A stretch of 64,000 nt of DNA from Stappia indica (GTDB taxonomy: Bacteria > Pseudomonadota > Alphaproteobacteria > Rhizobiales > Stappiaceae), in the NCBI RefSeq assembly GCF_009789575.1, contig NZ_CP046908.1, positions 1,984,001 through 2,048,000 on the forward strand, in the 5' to 3' direction. The number at the start of each line of letters is the position of its first letter. Within the stretch, counting starts at the first letter, position 1. A model generated the notes under the pieces. That model saw nothing but the letters and a program-made list of their open reading frames with translations. It was not told the origin of the DNA and searched no databases. Below, piece by piece: positions 24,644 through 33,225 of this stretch. A program made the translations under genes and the position numbers.

Positions 24644-25930
24644 ATGGCCGACCTCATCGTCGATGGCGGACACCCGATCTCGGGCACCGTCATTCCGTCG
24701 GGCAACAAGAATGCCGTTCTGCCAATGCTCTGCGCCACCCTGCTCACCGACGAGCCGGTAACGCTGGAGAACGTTCCCGAGATCAGCGACGTCGCCAAGA
24801 TCCTCGCCTATTTCGAAAGCATGGGCTCGACCGTGGCGCGCGCCGACGACGGCGCGACGCTGACCATCCGCCACGACTTCGAGGCCTTCCGCAGCGGCGA
24901 AGCGGACCTGCCGCTCGGCATCCGCTCCGCCGTGCTGCTGCTGGCGCCAGTGATGGTGCGCACCGGCACCCTGACATTCGACACCGATGCCAAGGGCTGC
25001 GCTCTCGGCCTGCGCGAGATCGATCCCCATCTGGAGATCATCGAGCAGTTCGGCGCCCGCATCGTCGCGACGCATCCTTACGACATCCGCCGTGAGAGCC
25101 AGCTCAAGGGCCAGGCGATCTGGGCCGATTATGCGTCGGTGACCGCGACCGAGACCTTCGCGATGATCGCCGCCACGGCGGAAGGCTCCTCCGTGCTGAT
25201 GAACGCGGCCTCCGAACCGCATGTCCAGGCGCTATGCGAGATGCTGCGCTCGATGGGTGCGAAGATCGACGGCCTCGGCACCTCGCGCCTGAGCGTGAGC
25301 GGTGTCGAGCGCCTGTCCGGAACCCGCGTGCGGGTGCCCGACGATCATCATGAAGTCGCGACCTTCCTTGCCATCGGCGGCGTCACCGGCGGCCGTGTCA
25401 CGGTGAAAACCGACGTCACCCCGCACATGACGCTGATCCTGCGCCAGTTCGCCAAGCTCGGGCTCCAGTTCGAGACGACCGACGATTCCATCACCGTCAC
25501 CGGCTGGACCCGCGAGATCTCCCGCCCCTATACCCGCGAGATGCTGCCGAAGATCGAGGCCGCGCCCTGGCCCTACTTCCCGGCCGATCTGCTGCCGCAG
25601 GCCATCGGCGTCGCCGTCGGCTGCCACAGCGAGATCATGTTCTGGAACAAGATCTACGAGGGCGCCCTGGCCTGGAGTTCGGAACTGGCGAAGTTCGGCG
25701 CCCGCGTGCACCTGTCCGACCCGCACCGGCTGATCGTCTTCGGCGGCAACAACCTGCGGCCGGCGGAAGTCGAGGCGCCCTATATCATCCGCGTCGTCCT
25801 TGGCCTGTTCCTGGCGGCGATTCAGGTCGAGGGCCAGTCGACCATCCGCAAGGCCGACCCGATCCGCCGCGCGCATCCGCGCTTCGTCGAGAAGCTGACG
25901 GAGCTCGGCGCGCAGGTCCGCTGGGCCTGA
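24644..25930 (+). CDS. MurA-like enolpyruvyl transferase (divergent paralogue)
   Basis: A 428-residue EPSP-synthase/MurA-fold enzyme. Residues used by MurA for phosphoenolpyruvate are kept: SGNKN near residue 20, Arg in GIRSAV, Cys in AKGCALG (fosfomycin-site position), Arg in LREID, Asp in FPADLLPQ and Arg in PIRRAHPRF. The region that binds UDP in MurA (ATDLRASASLV) reads APYIIRVVLGL here, and AAPWPYFPAD replaces TAPHPGFPTD. It is therefore probably not the housekeeping MurA and may use another acceptor. GGAGG lies upstream of ATG 24644. A hairpin follows before the enolase-superfamily gene. Confidence 0.8.
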   Translation: MADLIVDGGHPISGTVIPSGNKNAVLPMLCATLLTDEPVTLENVPEISDVAKILAYFESMGSTVARADDGATLTIRHDFEAFRSGEADLPLGIRSAVLLLAPVMVRTGTLTFDTDAKGCALGLREIDPHLEIIEQFGARIVATHPYDIRRESQLKGQAIWADYASVTATETFAMIAATAEGSSVLMNAASEPHVQALCEMLRSMGAKIDGLGTSRLSVSGVERLSGTRVRVPDDHHEVATFLAIGGVTGGRVTVKTDVTPHMTLILRQFAKLGLQFETTDDSITVTGWTREISRPYTREMLPKIEAAPWPYFPADLLPQAIGVAVGCHSEIMFWNKIYEGALAWSSELAKFGARVHLSDPHRLIVFGGNNLRPAEVEAPYIIRVVLGLFLAAIQVEGQSTIRKADPIRRAHPRFVEKLTELGAQVRWA

Positions 25931-25940
25931 CGATACATTT

Positions 25941-25973
25941 GCGCGAAAGCGACCGTGCGTGTCGCTTTCGCGC
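25941..25973 (+). terminator. Stem-loop after the MurA-like gene
   Basis: Perfect 13-bp stem GCGCGAAAGCGAC/GTCGCTTTCGCGC with a 7-base loop, 10 bases after the stop. No T-run follows on either side, so it may be a weak terminator or an mRNA-end hairpin. Confidence 0.6.
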
Positions 25974-26041
25974 ATCTGGACATCCTCCCCATCGCCGTTA
26001 GCCTGCGAGGGCCGACGACCGCGCGATCAGGAGGACACGCG

Positions 26042-27271
26042 ATGAAGCTTGCCGAACTCGAGACATTCGTGGTCGGCAATCCGCCGCCCGGCTTTGGCGG
26101 CCGCTATTTCGTCTTCGTCAAGCTCACCACGGCCTGCGGCATTGTCGGCTATGGCGAGATCTACGCGGCGAGCTTCGGCCCCGATGCGATGACGCACCTC
26201 GCCGAGGACGTGTTCGCCCGCTATCTGGAGGGTAGCGACCCCTTCGCCATCGAGGTCTTCTTCCGCAGGGCCTACGGCTCCGGCTTCACCCAGCGCCCGG
26301 ATCCGACCATGTGCGGCGTCGTCAGCGGCCTCGAAATGGCTATGTGGGACATCGTCGGCAAGGCGCTCGGCAAGCCCGTCCATGCCCTGCTCGGCGGACG
26401 CGTGCACGAGCGGCTGCGCTCCTACACCTATCTCTACCCGAAGGCAGACGAGGACCACGCCGCCTTCTATGGCGATCCGGACTTGTCGGCCGAGCGGGCA
26501 GCCGAATATGTCGAGGAGGGCTTCACGGCAGTGAAGTTCGATCCGGCCGGCCCCTATTCCGTCCATGGCGGACGCCAGCCGGACCTGGACGACCTCGAGC
26601 GCAGCGAATTGTTCTGCCGCCGCATCCGCGAGGCCGTCGGCAACCGGGCGGATCTCCTGTTCGGGACCCATGGCCAGTTCACCGCGTCGGGCGCGCTGCG
26701 TCTTGCACGCCGGATCGAACCCTACGATCCGCTGTGGTTCGAGGAGCCGGTGCCGCCCGACATGCCGGAGGAGATGGCGAGGGTCGCGCGCGGAACGGCG
26801 ATCCCGGTGGCGACCGGCGAGCGGCTTTGCACCAAATGGGAATTCGCCCGGCTGCTGTCGACGGGCGCCGCCTCGATCCTGCAGATGAATCTCGGCCGGG
26901 TCGGCGGGCTGCTGGAGGCCAAGAAGATCGCCGGAATGGCGGAGGCCTGGCATGCCCAGATAGCGCCGCACCTTTATTGCGGGCCCATCGTCGCCGCGGC
27001 GAACATCCAGCTCGCCGCCTGCTCGCCCAACTTCCTGATCCTGGAATCGATCCGCCGGTTCGACGGCTTCCATGCCGACATCCTGAAGGCGCCGCTGCGC
27101 TGGGAGAACGGCTATGTCACCGTGCCCGATGCGCCGGGCCTCGGCGTCGAACTCGACGAGGAGGTTGCCCGCGCACATCCCTACACAGGACGCGCGCTGC
27201 ATCTGGACATGACCCAGCATCCGGTCGACCCCATCCGGGATCGCCGGTTTCCAAGGGACGGCGAAGCCTGA
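26042..27271 (+). CDS. Enolase-superfamily enzyme (mandelate racemase/sugar-acid dehydratase type)
   Basis: A 409-residue MR/MLE-type enzyme: capping domain (residues 1-130; GSGFTQRPDPTMCGVVSGLEMAMWDI) and (beta/alpha)8 barrel. Acidic metal ligands are visible in WFEEPVPP and ATGERL. The first ligand position, usually Asp in DxNG or DxHH, reads FGTHGQ here, a variant seen in some sugar-acid dehydratase-like groups. AVKFDP and a late APHLYCGP carry candidate catalytic Lys and His. ATG 26042 has GGAGG 7 bases upstream; the longer open frame is not used. Convergent, adjoining the amidase stop. Substrate unknown. Confidence 0.82.
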   Translation: MKLAELETFVVGNPPPGFGGRYFVFVKLTTACGIVGYGEIYAASFGPDAMTHLAEDVFARYLEGSDPFAIEVFFRRAYGSGFTQRPDPTMCGVVSGLEMAMWDIVGKALGKPVHALLGGRVHERLRSYTYLYPKADEDHAAFYGDPDLSAERAAEYVEEGFTAVKFDPAGPYSVHGGRQPDLDDLERSELFCRRIREAVGNRADLLFGTHGQFTASGALRLARRIEPYDPLWFEEPVPPDMPEEMARVARGTAIPVATGERLCTKWEFARLLSTGAASILQMNLGRVGGLLEAKKIAGMAEAWHAQIAPHLYCGPIVAAANIQLAACSPNFLILESIRRFDGFHADILKAPLRWENGYVTVPDAPGLGVELDEEVARAHPYTGRALHLDMTQHPVDPIRDRRFPRDGEA

Positions 27272-28558
27272 TCAGCCGGCGCCGTTGAGGTCCCGGTCGA
27301 GCCTTGCACCGACGGACAGCACGTGCTCGTCATGGCCCTTGGCGCCGCCGATCATCAGCGCGCCGGGGCGGCCGCTGCCGGTACCGTGCGTCGGCATCGA
27401 CATCGCGCAGGCATCGGCAAGGTTGAGCAACGAGGTGTTGCGCAGCATGGCCGCGTTGATGCGGTCGAAATCCGCCAGTGCCTCCGCGATGCTGGGCGGG
27501 CGGATCTGCAGCGTCGGGGCGACCATCGCATCGAAGCCCGACAGGGCCTCCGCCGTGCGCGCGATGACCTCGATGCGGGCAGCCCACGCCTCGGCCACTT
27601 CGTCGTCGCTCAGCGTCTCGCGGAACCGGATACGGGTCAGGACCCGCGGATCGCCGACGCTGACGAGCGTGTCGAGATGATCCTTGTAGAGCTCATGGGC
27701 CTCGGCGGAGACGAGAATCCTGTTGAGCGGCAACGCCTCGTGCAGAAAACCGAGATCGAGCGGCACGAGTTCGTGGCCTGCCTCGACGAGGCGCGCCTTG
27801 GCCGCCTCGAAATGACCGCGCGACCACTCGTCCAGCTCGTTGGTGAAGGCGTTCTCCGGCACCGCCAGACGGAGGCTGCCGGCCGGTGCCTCGACGCCCG
27901 GCGCATCGCCGCCGCTCACCACCTGATAGGCCGCCAGCATTGTGGCGAAATCGGTGGCCAGCGGACCGCAGGTATCGAAGGAGGCGGCCAGCGGATGCAC
28001 ACCGTCGAGCGGCACCTTGTCTTGGCTCGGCTTGTAGCCGTAGAGGCCGTTGATCGCCGAGGGAATGCGGATCGAGCCGCCGGTGTCGGTGCCGAGCGCG
28101 ATGTCGCACAGGCCAAGGCCGACCGTTACGCCGCCGCCCGAGGTCGAGCCGCCGGGAATGCCGCCCTCCTCGAAGACGTTCGAGGGCGTGCCGTAATGCG
28201 GATTGATGCCGACGCCCGAATAGGCGAACTCGCTCATCGAGGTCCGGCCGAACGGCACGGCGCCCGCCGCCTTGATCCGCGCCACTACCGGGCAGTCCTC
28301 GGTTGCCGGCTCCCGGTCTTTCAAGAGGAGCGAGGCCGCCGTGGTGCGCTGGCCCGCCTCGTCATAGAGATCCTTCACCGACACGAGCATGCCGGCGAGC
28401 GGCAGCGGCCTGTCGGCGGCCGCGACAAGGGCCTCCGCTTCGGCCGCCGCCTGCAGGATGCGGGCGGGGGAGAACTCGGTGAAGATCGCCGATGCTGCGT
28501 CTCCCAGTGCCTCGACGCGTCTGATCGCGGCCCTGGCCTTCTCGACGATTTCACCCAT
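27272..28558 (-). CDS. Amidase-signature hydrolase
   Basis: A 428-residue amidase-signature enzyme cleaving a carboxamide. The catalytic Ser-cisSer-Lys elements are present: Lys in MLVSVKDLYD, the Gly/Ser-rich GIPGGSTSGGG and GTDTGGSIRIP with the nucleophilic Ser. ATG 28558 has GAGGAGAC upstream. It is the last gene in a minus-strand set with a TRAP importer, DUF2848 and DUF1445 proteins. It differs from GatA by the lack of a GatB/GatC partner. The substrate is probably the imported organic amide or a derivative. Confidence 0.9.
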   Translation of the reverse strand: MGEIVEKARAAIRRVEALGDAASAIFTEFSPARILQAAAEAEALVAAADRPLPLAGMLVSVKDLYDEAGQRTTAASLLLKDREPATEDCPVVARIKAAGAVPFGRTSMSEFAYSGVGINPHYGTPSNVFEEGGIPGGSTSGGGVTVGLGLCDIALGTDTGGSIRIPSAINGLYGYKPSQDKVPLDGVHPLAASFDTCGPLATDFATMLAAYQVVSGGDAPGVEAPAGSLRLAVPENAFTNELDEWSRGHFEAAKARLVEAGHELVPLDLGFLHEALPLNRILVSAEAHELYKDHLDTLVSVGDPRVLTRIRFRETLSDDEVAEAWAARIEVIARTAEALSGFDAMVAPTLQIRPPSIAEALADFDRINAAMLRNTSLLNLADACAMSMPTHGTGSGRPGALMIGGAKGHDEHVLSVGARLDRDLNGAG

Positions 28559-28622
28559 TCACCTGTCTCCTCCTGTGCCGGCCGGCCCGTCCGCCGGCGG
28601 CAATCCTCCCGCGACCGTTGCC

Positions 28623-29300
28623 TCAGGCGACGATCGGCAGGACCGTGATCTCGTAGCTGTGACCGATGCTGCGGCCGAGCACCGGGTCGCGAAGTTCCAT
28701 CCTGAACGCTGCCGCCGGCCGTACGCCGCCGATGGCACCGAGCGTTCCGCACAACATGGCGGCGCAGTCCCCCCGCGCGCAGGCGGCATCCAGCCCAGAG
28801 CCCTCGATCAGATCGGCGAGCGGGCGGATCGAGCCGACCTTGCCATCCTGATAGGGGATCCAGTCACCGGCCGCATCCTCCTTGATCCAGGAGCGCAGTT
28901 CAAGCGCGTCGAGATGGCCGGCGACCTCTTCGAACAGCCAGAGTTCGCTGGCCACCGGCTTGGCGCAGGCCTGCTTGGAGAGCGCCACGGAATGGGCTTC
29001 GAGGTCGCGGTCCGTATGGTCGGAAGCAAGACCGATATGAAGCACGCCGCCCATTGCCAGAAGGAAGGGCTCGACCTCGCCGGACGTGCCGCCGCCGACC
29101 ACCTGGATGCGGCCTTCCTGGGTGAGGAGATCTGCGGCAGTGCGATAGTAGAGGGGCACGGTGGACGGGGGCGCGACGCCGATTTCGGCCAGTTCCTCGA
29201 TGTGATGGCGGATCGCCTCGGGATCGCGTCCGGTCCAGCCGGCGACGGTCAGGTCGGCAACGTGGGCGAAAAGCGGCGCACCGTTAAGGGTGAACTCCAT
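28623..29300 (-). CDS. DUF2848 family protein
   Basis: A 225-residue protein of the DUF2848 family, related to fumarylacetoacetase-fold enzymes. It starts MEFTLNGAPLFAHVADLTVAGWTGRD and contains GGTSGEVEPFLL, LHIGLASDHTDRDLEAHSV and CAAMLCGTLGAIGG. No signal peptide. It sits between the TRAP permease and amidase genes. The co-occurrence of DUF2848 with amidases and TRAP systems suggests an enzyme step in the same pathway; the reaction is not known. Confidence 0.8.
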   Translation of the reverse strand: MEFTLNGAPLFAHVADLTVAGWTGRDPEAIRHHIEELAEIGVAPPSTVPLYYRTAADLLTQEGRIQVVGGGTSGEVEPFLLAMGGVLHIGLASDHTDRDLEAHSVALSKQACAKPVASELWLFEEVAGHLDALELRSWIKEDAAGDWIPYQDGKVGSIRPLADLIEGSGLDAACARGDCAAMLCGTLGAIGGVRPAAAFRMELRDPVLGRSIGHSYEITVLPIVA

Positions 29301-29344
29301 GGGAAGCTCCTTGAAAAGGGGAAAGGGCCTGCGCCTGCGCCGGA

Positions 29345-30625
29345 TCAGAGCGATCCGGGCAGGAACAAGGCGATTTGCGGGAAGGCGATGAGAGCGGCGA
29401 CCATGGCGAGCATGACCAGGACGTAAGGGATGCAGCCGAGCATCACCTCGCTCAGCGAGCCGGATTTGCGCGCGCCCTGCACCACGTAGAGATTGAGCCC
29501 GACGGGCGGCGTGATCAGCGCCATTTCCACCAGAACGATCATCATCACGCCGAACCAGACCTTGTCGTAGCCGAGCCCGACCATGATCGGCACGACGATG
29601 GGAATGGTCGCAACCATCAGCGACAACGTCTCGATGAAGAAGCCGAGCACGATATAGAGGACGATCACCACCAGAAGCGTGCCGAAGGGCGACAGGTTCA
29701 GGCTGTCGAAGAGACCCTGCAACTCGCGGCCAAGCCCGGCCGAGGCCAGCGTGAAGTTGAGGAAATAGGCACCGGCGATGATCAGCATGATCATCGCGGT
29801 GATGCGCACGGTGCCGAGCAGGCTTTCCCGCATCATGGGCAGGGAGACGCCGCCATTGACGGCAGCGATCAGCAGCGCCATCGCGACGCCGACGGCCGCC
29901 GACTCCGTCGGCGTTGCCCAGCCCGCGTAGATCGACCCGATCACCACGGTGAACAGGATGAAGATCGGCACCAGCTGGACGAGTGCCGCGAACCGCTCGC
30001 CCCAGCCGAAGCTGCGGCTCGGCCCGCCGAGCGAGGGCCAGATCTTGCACAGGACCGCCGTCACGATCATGAAGGCAACCGCCATCAGCAGGCCCGGCAG
30101 AAGACCGGCCAGGAACAGGCGCGGGATCGAGGTCTCGGTGAGGAAGCCGTAGACGATCAGGTTGATCGACGGAGGAATGAGGATACCGAGCGTGCCGCCG
30201 GCGGCGATCGCCCCGGAAAACAGCTTGGGGTCGTAGCCGAGCTTCTCCGCCTGGGGCATCGCCACGGTGGCAACCGTCGCCGCGGTCGCCACAGAGGAGC
30301 CCGAGGTCGCGGAGAACATGGTCGCCGTGCCGATATTGGCATGGACCAGCCCGCCCGGCAGCCAGGACACCCATTTGTCGAGCGAGCCGTAGGTTCTCTC
30401 GGCGATGCCGCCGCGCACCAGGATCTCTCCGAGCAGCACGAAGAAGGGAATGGCGATCAGCGTAGCGGAATCGGAGGCCGACCACACCACCTGGCCAAGG
30501 CCGCGGATCAGCGGAAAGACCGAGAAGAACTCGGAAATTCCGAAGCCGAGCAGGAACAGGACGATGCCGACCGGAATGGACAGCGAAAGCAGTCCGAGCA
30601 GGGCGATGGCGACGCTTCCGATCAT
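29345..30625 (-). CDS. TRAP transporter large permease (DctM type)
   Basis: A 426-residue inner-membrane protein with about 12 hydrophobic segments and DctM blocks: FFVLLGEILVRGGIAER, FSATSGSSVATAATVA, GTLGILIPPSINLIVYG, GWATPTESAAVGV and ITPPVGLNLYVVQG. It drives sodium-coupled uptake of an organic acid together with the small permease and binding protein encoded upstream. Its start overlaps the DctQ stop by 4 bases (ATGA). Confidence 0.95.
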   Translation of the reverse strand: MIGSVAIALLGLLSLSIPVGIVLFLLGFGISEFFSVFPLIRGLGQVVWSASDSATLIAIPFFVLLGEILVRGGIAERTYGSLDKWVSWLPGGLVHANIGTATMFSATSGSSVATAATVATVAMPQAEKLGYDPKLFSGAIAAGGTLGILIPPSINLIVYGFLTETSIPRLFLAGLLPGLLMAVAFMIVTAVLCKIWPSLGGPSRSFGWGERFAALVQLVPIFILFTVVIGSIYAGWATPTESAAVGVAMALLIAAVNGGVSLPMMRESLLGTVRITAMIMLIIAGAYFLNFTLASAGLGRELQGLFDSLNLSPFGTLLVVIVLYIVLGFFIETLSLMVATIPIVVPIMVGLGYDKVWFGVMMIVLVEMALITPPVGLNLYVVQGARKSGSLSEVMLGCIPYVLVMLAMVAALIAFPQIALFLPGSL

Positions 30626-31170
30626 TTGCCCTCCTCCGCTTCGCCGCGCGCGCCGATCATTGCATCGGCGCTCCGGAAATCGCCGCGCAGCACCGTCGCC
30701 AGCGCCAGCAGGACCAGAAGGCAGGAGGAGATGGCGAACCACACCCAGCCGGAGAACCAGACCGCCTGCGGGATCCACAGAGGCGTCTCCAGCGCCGTGT
30801 TGGCCCGCGAGCCCCTGACCAGGGTCTTCTCCAGCACCGGCCAGGCCTGATAGGCGATGATGCAGACCGTGCCCGCGGCAATGCTCATCGCGAAGATGTC
30901 GAGCCACGCCCGTCCGCGCGTCTGCAGCTTCTGGCGGACGAGATCGATGCGCACATGCGCAAGCTCGGTCAGTGCATAGGACAGGCCCCAGCTTGCAACC
31001 GCCGCCATCACGTAGCCGGAGATCTCGTCGGACCCGCCGAAGGAGCGGCCGAACTGTCTCAGCGTGATGTCGGCGATCACGAAGCCCGCCGTCGCCAGCA
31101 CGACGATGCCGACCAGCAGGGCAAGCCAGGAATTCATGCGGCGGAGGGCCGCGGCAAGATTGTCCGTCAT
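30622..31170 (-). CDS. TRAP transporter small permease (DctQ type)
   Basis: A 182-residue protein with four hydrophobic segments and the DctQ-type pattern RQFGRSFGGSDEISGYVMAAVASWGLSY split across segments two and three. It is the scaffold subunit of the TRAP system. Overlap with DctM gives coupled translation; the binding-protein gene is 27 bases upstream. Confidence 0.92.
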   Translation of the reverse strand: MTDNLAAALRRMNSWLALLVGIVVLATAGFVIADITLRQFGRSFGGSDEISGYVMAAVASWGLSYALTELAHVRIDLVRQKLQTRGRAWLDIFAMSIAAGTVCIIAYQAWPVLEKTLVRGSRANTALETPLWIPQAVWFSGWVWFAISSCLLVLLALATVLRGDFRSADAMIGARGEAEEGK

Positions 31171-31197
31171 GTCGCGGCCCCCTCTTGGATCACGCTA

Positions 31198-32241
31198 TCA
31201 GTTGACGGTAACGCCGGTGGTCTGGCCGACGCTGTCGTTCCAGCGCCTCACCCAGTCCGCGCCGGCGCGCTCTGCCCACTCCGGCAGAACGGTCTCGGTC
31301 AGGATCTTGCGTGCAGCGGCGACATCCGCCTCGCTCGCTTCGACCAGCTTCATGGAGGCCGGCTTGCCGGCCGGGCACTCGCCGTTGCCGGTCAGGCAGG
31401 CGGTGTCGGTGGCGACGGAGGCCGCCACGGAATCCCAGGCCGGCGTCTCGAACTTCTCCTTGATCTGGGTCTCGATCAAGGCGCGGGTCTCTTCCGGCAG
31501 GGCGTTCCAGCGGTCGAGGTTGACGGCGGTAACCACCGAGTCCCAGCCGCCGAGCGGCAGGTTCATCAAGGTGTCGGTGACTTCCCACCAGCCGGCGCTG
31601 TAGCCCGAACCCGAACCGGTGACGGCGCAGTCGATGACGCTGCGCTCCAGCGCGCCGGGCACTTCCGAGAAGGCAACGTTGACGCCCTCGGCGCCCAGCG
31701 CCTCGAGGAACTTCGTCGTCATGCGGCCGGAGCCGCGGATCTTCTTGCCCTTCAGATCGGCGAGCGAGGAGACATCGCCCTTGCAGAACACGACCTGCGG
31801 CGGATACGGCGCGATCGCCAGCACCTTGGCATTGAAGCGCTGCTCGTAGATGTCCTCGACCATCGGCCGTGCGGCCGCGACCATGGCGCGGGCCTCGTCG
31901 GCGGTCGTGGCGATCAGCGGCACATCAAGGCCTTCCAGCTCCGGGGCATCGCCGACCGCGTAGTCGGCAACGGTCATGCCGATGTCGAACACGCCGTCGC
32001 CCAGCATGCGGAACACGTCGCCGCCCTGGATGCCCATCTGGTTGTGGGTGGTCATCTGCACCTCGATACCGCCGTTCGACGCGGCCGGCAGGGTCTCCGT
32101 CCAGAACGGAGCCTCGAACTTCTGGTGCAGGGGAAGGTTGGACCAGCTGCCGACAACGGACAGCGTTTCCGCCGAAGCGGGGGCGAATGCGGTAAACGAC
32201 AGGGCCGTGGCCGCGAGCAGGCTGGAGGCAATGCGCTTCAT
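31198..32241 (-). CDS. TRAP transporter substrate-binding protein (DctP type)
   Basis: A 347-residue periplasmic protein with signal peptide (MKRIASSLLAATALSFTAFA, cleavage near residue 25). The DctP fold shows the carboxylate-binding Arg region in LKGKKIRGSGRMTTKFLEALGA followed by AVTGSGSGYSAGWWEVTD. Start ATG 32241. It lies between the DUF1445 gene and DctQ, all on the minus strand. The ligand is an organic acid; no finer call is possible. Confidence 0.92.
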   Translation of the reverse strand: MKRIASSLLAATALSFTAFAPASAETLSVVGSWSNLPLHQKFEAPFWTETLPAASNGGIEVQMTTHNQMGIQGGDVFRMLGDGVFDIGMTVADYAVGDAPELEGLDVPLIATTADEARAMVAAARPMVEDIYEQRFNAKVLAIAPYPPQVVFCKGDVSSLADLKGKKIRGSGRMTTKFLEALGAEGVNVAFSEVPGALERSVIDCAVTGSGSGYSAGWWEVTDTLMNLPLGGWDSVVTAVNLDRWNALPEETRALIETQIKEKFETPAWDSVAASVATDTACLTGNGECPAGKPASMKLVEASEADVAAARKILTETVLPEWAERAGADWVRRWNDSVGQTTGVTVN

Positions 32242-32263
32242 GTGGGACTCCTCTGGTTTTCGT

Positions 32264-33124
32264 TCACTTCGAAGCGGGCCAGACGCCGCCGAGCGTGAAT
32301 TCGGCAGCATCGGCAGAGAGATCGGTCACCAACATGTGGCCGGGCTCATGGGTGATGGCGATCTCCGGGCGGGCCTGGCGGATCGCCATCTGCGGGGTCA
32401 CGCCGCAGGCCCAGAACACCGGGATTGCACCGGGAGCAAGCTCCGGAACTTCGCCGAAATCAGGTTTCATCAGGTCGGCGATGCCGATGCCGGCCGGATC
32501 GCCGATATGCACCGGCGCACCATGCGCCAGCCGGTAGCGGTCGGACAGCAGTACCGCCTGGATCGCGTCGGAAGGATGGAAGGAGCGCATCGACACCACC
32601 AGCGGTCCGCCGAACGGGCCGCTCGGCGCCGCCTGCAGGTTGGTGATGTACATCGGCACGTTCTTGCCGCCCTCGAAATGCGGCAGCGGAATGCCGGCCC
32701 GCACGATCGCCGCCTCGAAGGAGAACGAGCAGCCGAGCACGAAGGAAACGAGGTCGTCGCGCCACACGTCCGAGAGGTTCGGCACCGGGGTATAGCCCTC
32801 CTCGCCGGCACGGAACACTCGATATCCGGACACGTCGGTGCGGATATCGAGATCGGCCCCCAGCGAGGGAATGCCCGGATTGCCGGGCTCGGACATGCCG
32901 ATCAGCGGACAGGGCTTGGGATTGAGCGTGCAGAAGCGCAGGAAGTCGCCGGCAAGCGCGGCCGGCAGGATCGCAAGGTTCCCTTGCAGGCATCCCTGGC
33001 CGTAGCCGGCGGTCGGGCCGCGGAACCGACCCTGTCTGATGCTGACGCGAAGTTCGGCGGGAGACAGACCACGGAAGGCATCCGATCCGGATGCGGTGCG
33101 GTCAAGGGCGACAGATGCAGGCAC
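32264..33124 (-). CDS. DUF1445 putative hydro-lyase / D-glutamate-cyclase family
   Basis: A 286-residue DUF1445 enzyme with family blocks GYGQGCLQGNLAILP, FVLGCSFSFEAA, PMYITNLQAAPSGPFGGPLVVSMR and FWACGVTPQMA. Relatives include D-glutamate cyclase and are often linked with oxoproline or allophanate-type hydrolases. It is first gene of the TRAP/amidase operon. The start is GTG 33124, with GAGGAGG 8 bases upstream; that ribosome site lies at the foot of a 7-bp hairpin. Confidence 0.87.
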   Translation of the reverse strand: MPASVALDRTASGSDAFRGLSPAELRVSIRQGRFRGPTAGYGQGCLQGNLAILPAALAGDFLRFCTLNPKPCPLIGMSEPGNPGIPSLGADLDIRTDVSGYRVFRAGEEGYTPVPNLSDVWRDDLVSFVLGCSFSFEAAIVRAGIPLPHFEGGKNVPMYITNLQAAPSGPFGGPLVVSMRSFHPSDAIQAVLLSDRYRLAHGAPVHIGDPAGIGIADLMKPDFGEVPELAPGAIPVFWACGVTPQMAIRQARPEIAITHEPGHMLVTDLSADAAEFTLGGVWPASK

Positions 33125-33135
33125 GCTGGCAACCT

Positions 33136-33225
33136 CCTCACGTTACCTCGTGAGGATTGCCAGTCGTTATGATCTTGTCAAGTTATCGATATAAGATTTT
33201 TATGATCTTCTTTCAAGATCATTTT
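33136..33225 (-). promoter_or_regulatory. Promoter/operator region of the TRAP-amidase operon
   Basis: AT-rich block between the DUF1445 gene and the lysR stop. It contains ATGATCTT/AAGATCAT (33202-33209 with 33215-33222, perfect 8-bp inverted repeat) and a second ATGATCTT at 33169-33176. On the minus strand TTGAAA, 17 bases, TATATC could be a promoter. The hairpin CCTCACG/CGTGAGG (33136-33142 with 33149-33155) overlaps the ribosome site of the DUF1445 gene. Part of the operator lies inside the last codons of lysR. Confidence 0.5.

Noticed and set aside
25941-25973. A CRISPR or attenuator element
   Set aside because: It is a single hairpin without repeat units or a leader peptide. No CRISPR array was seen anywhere in the window.
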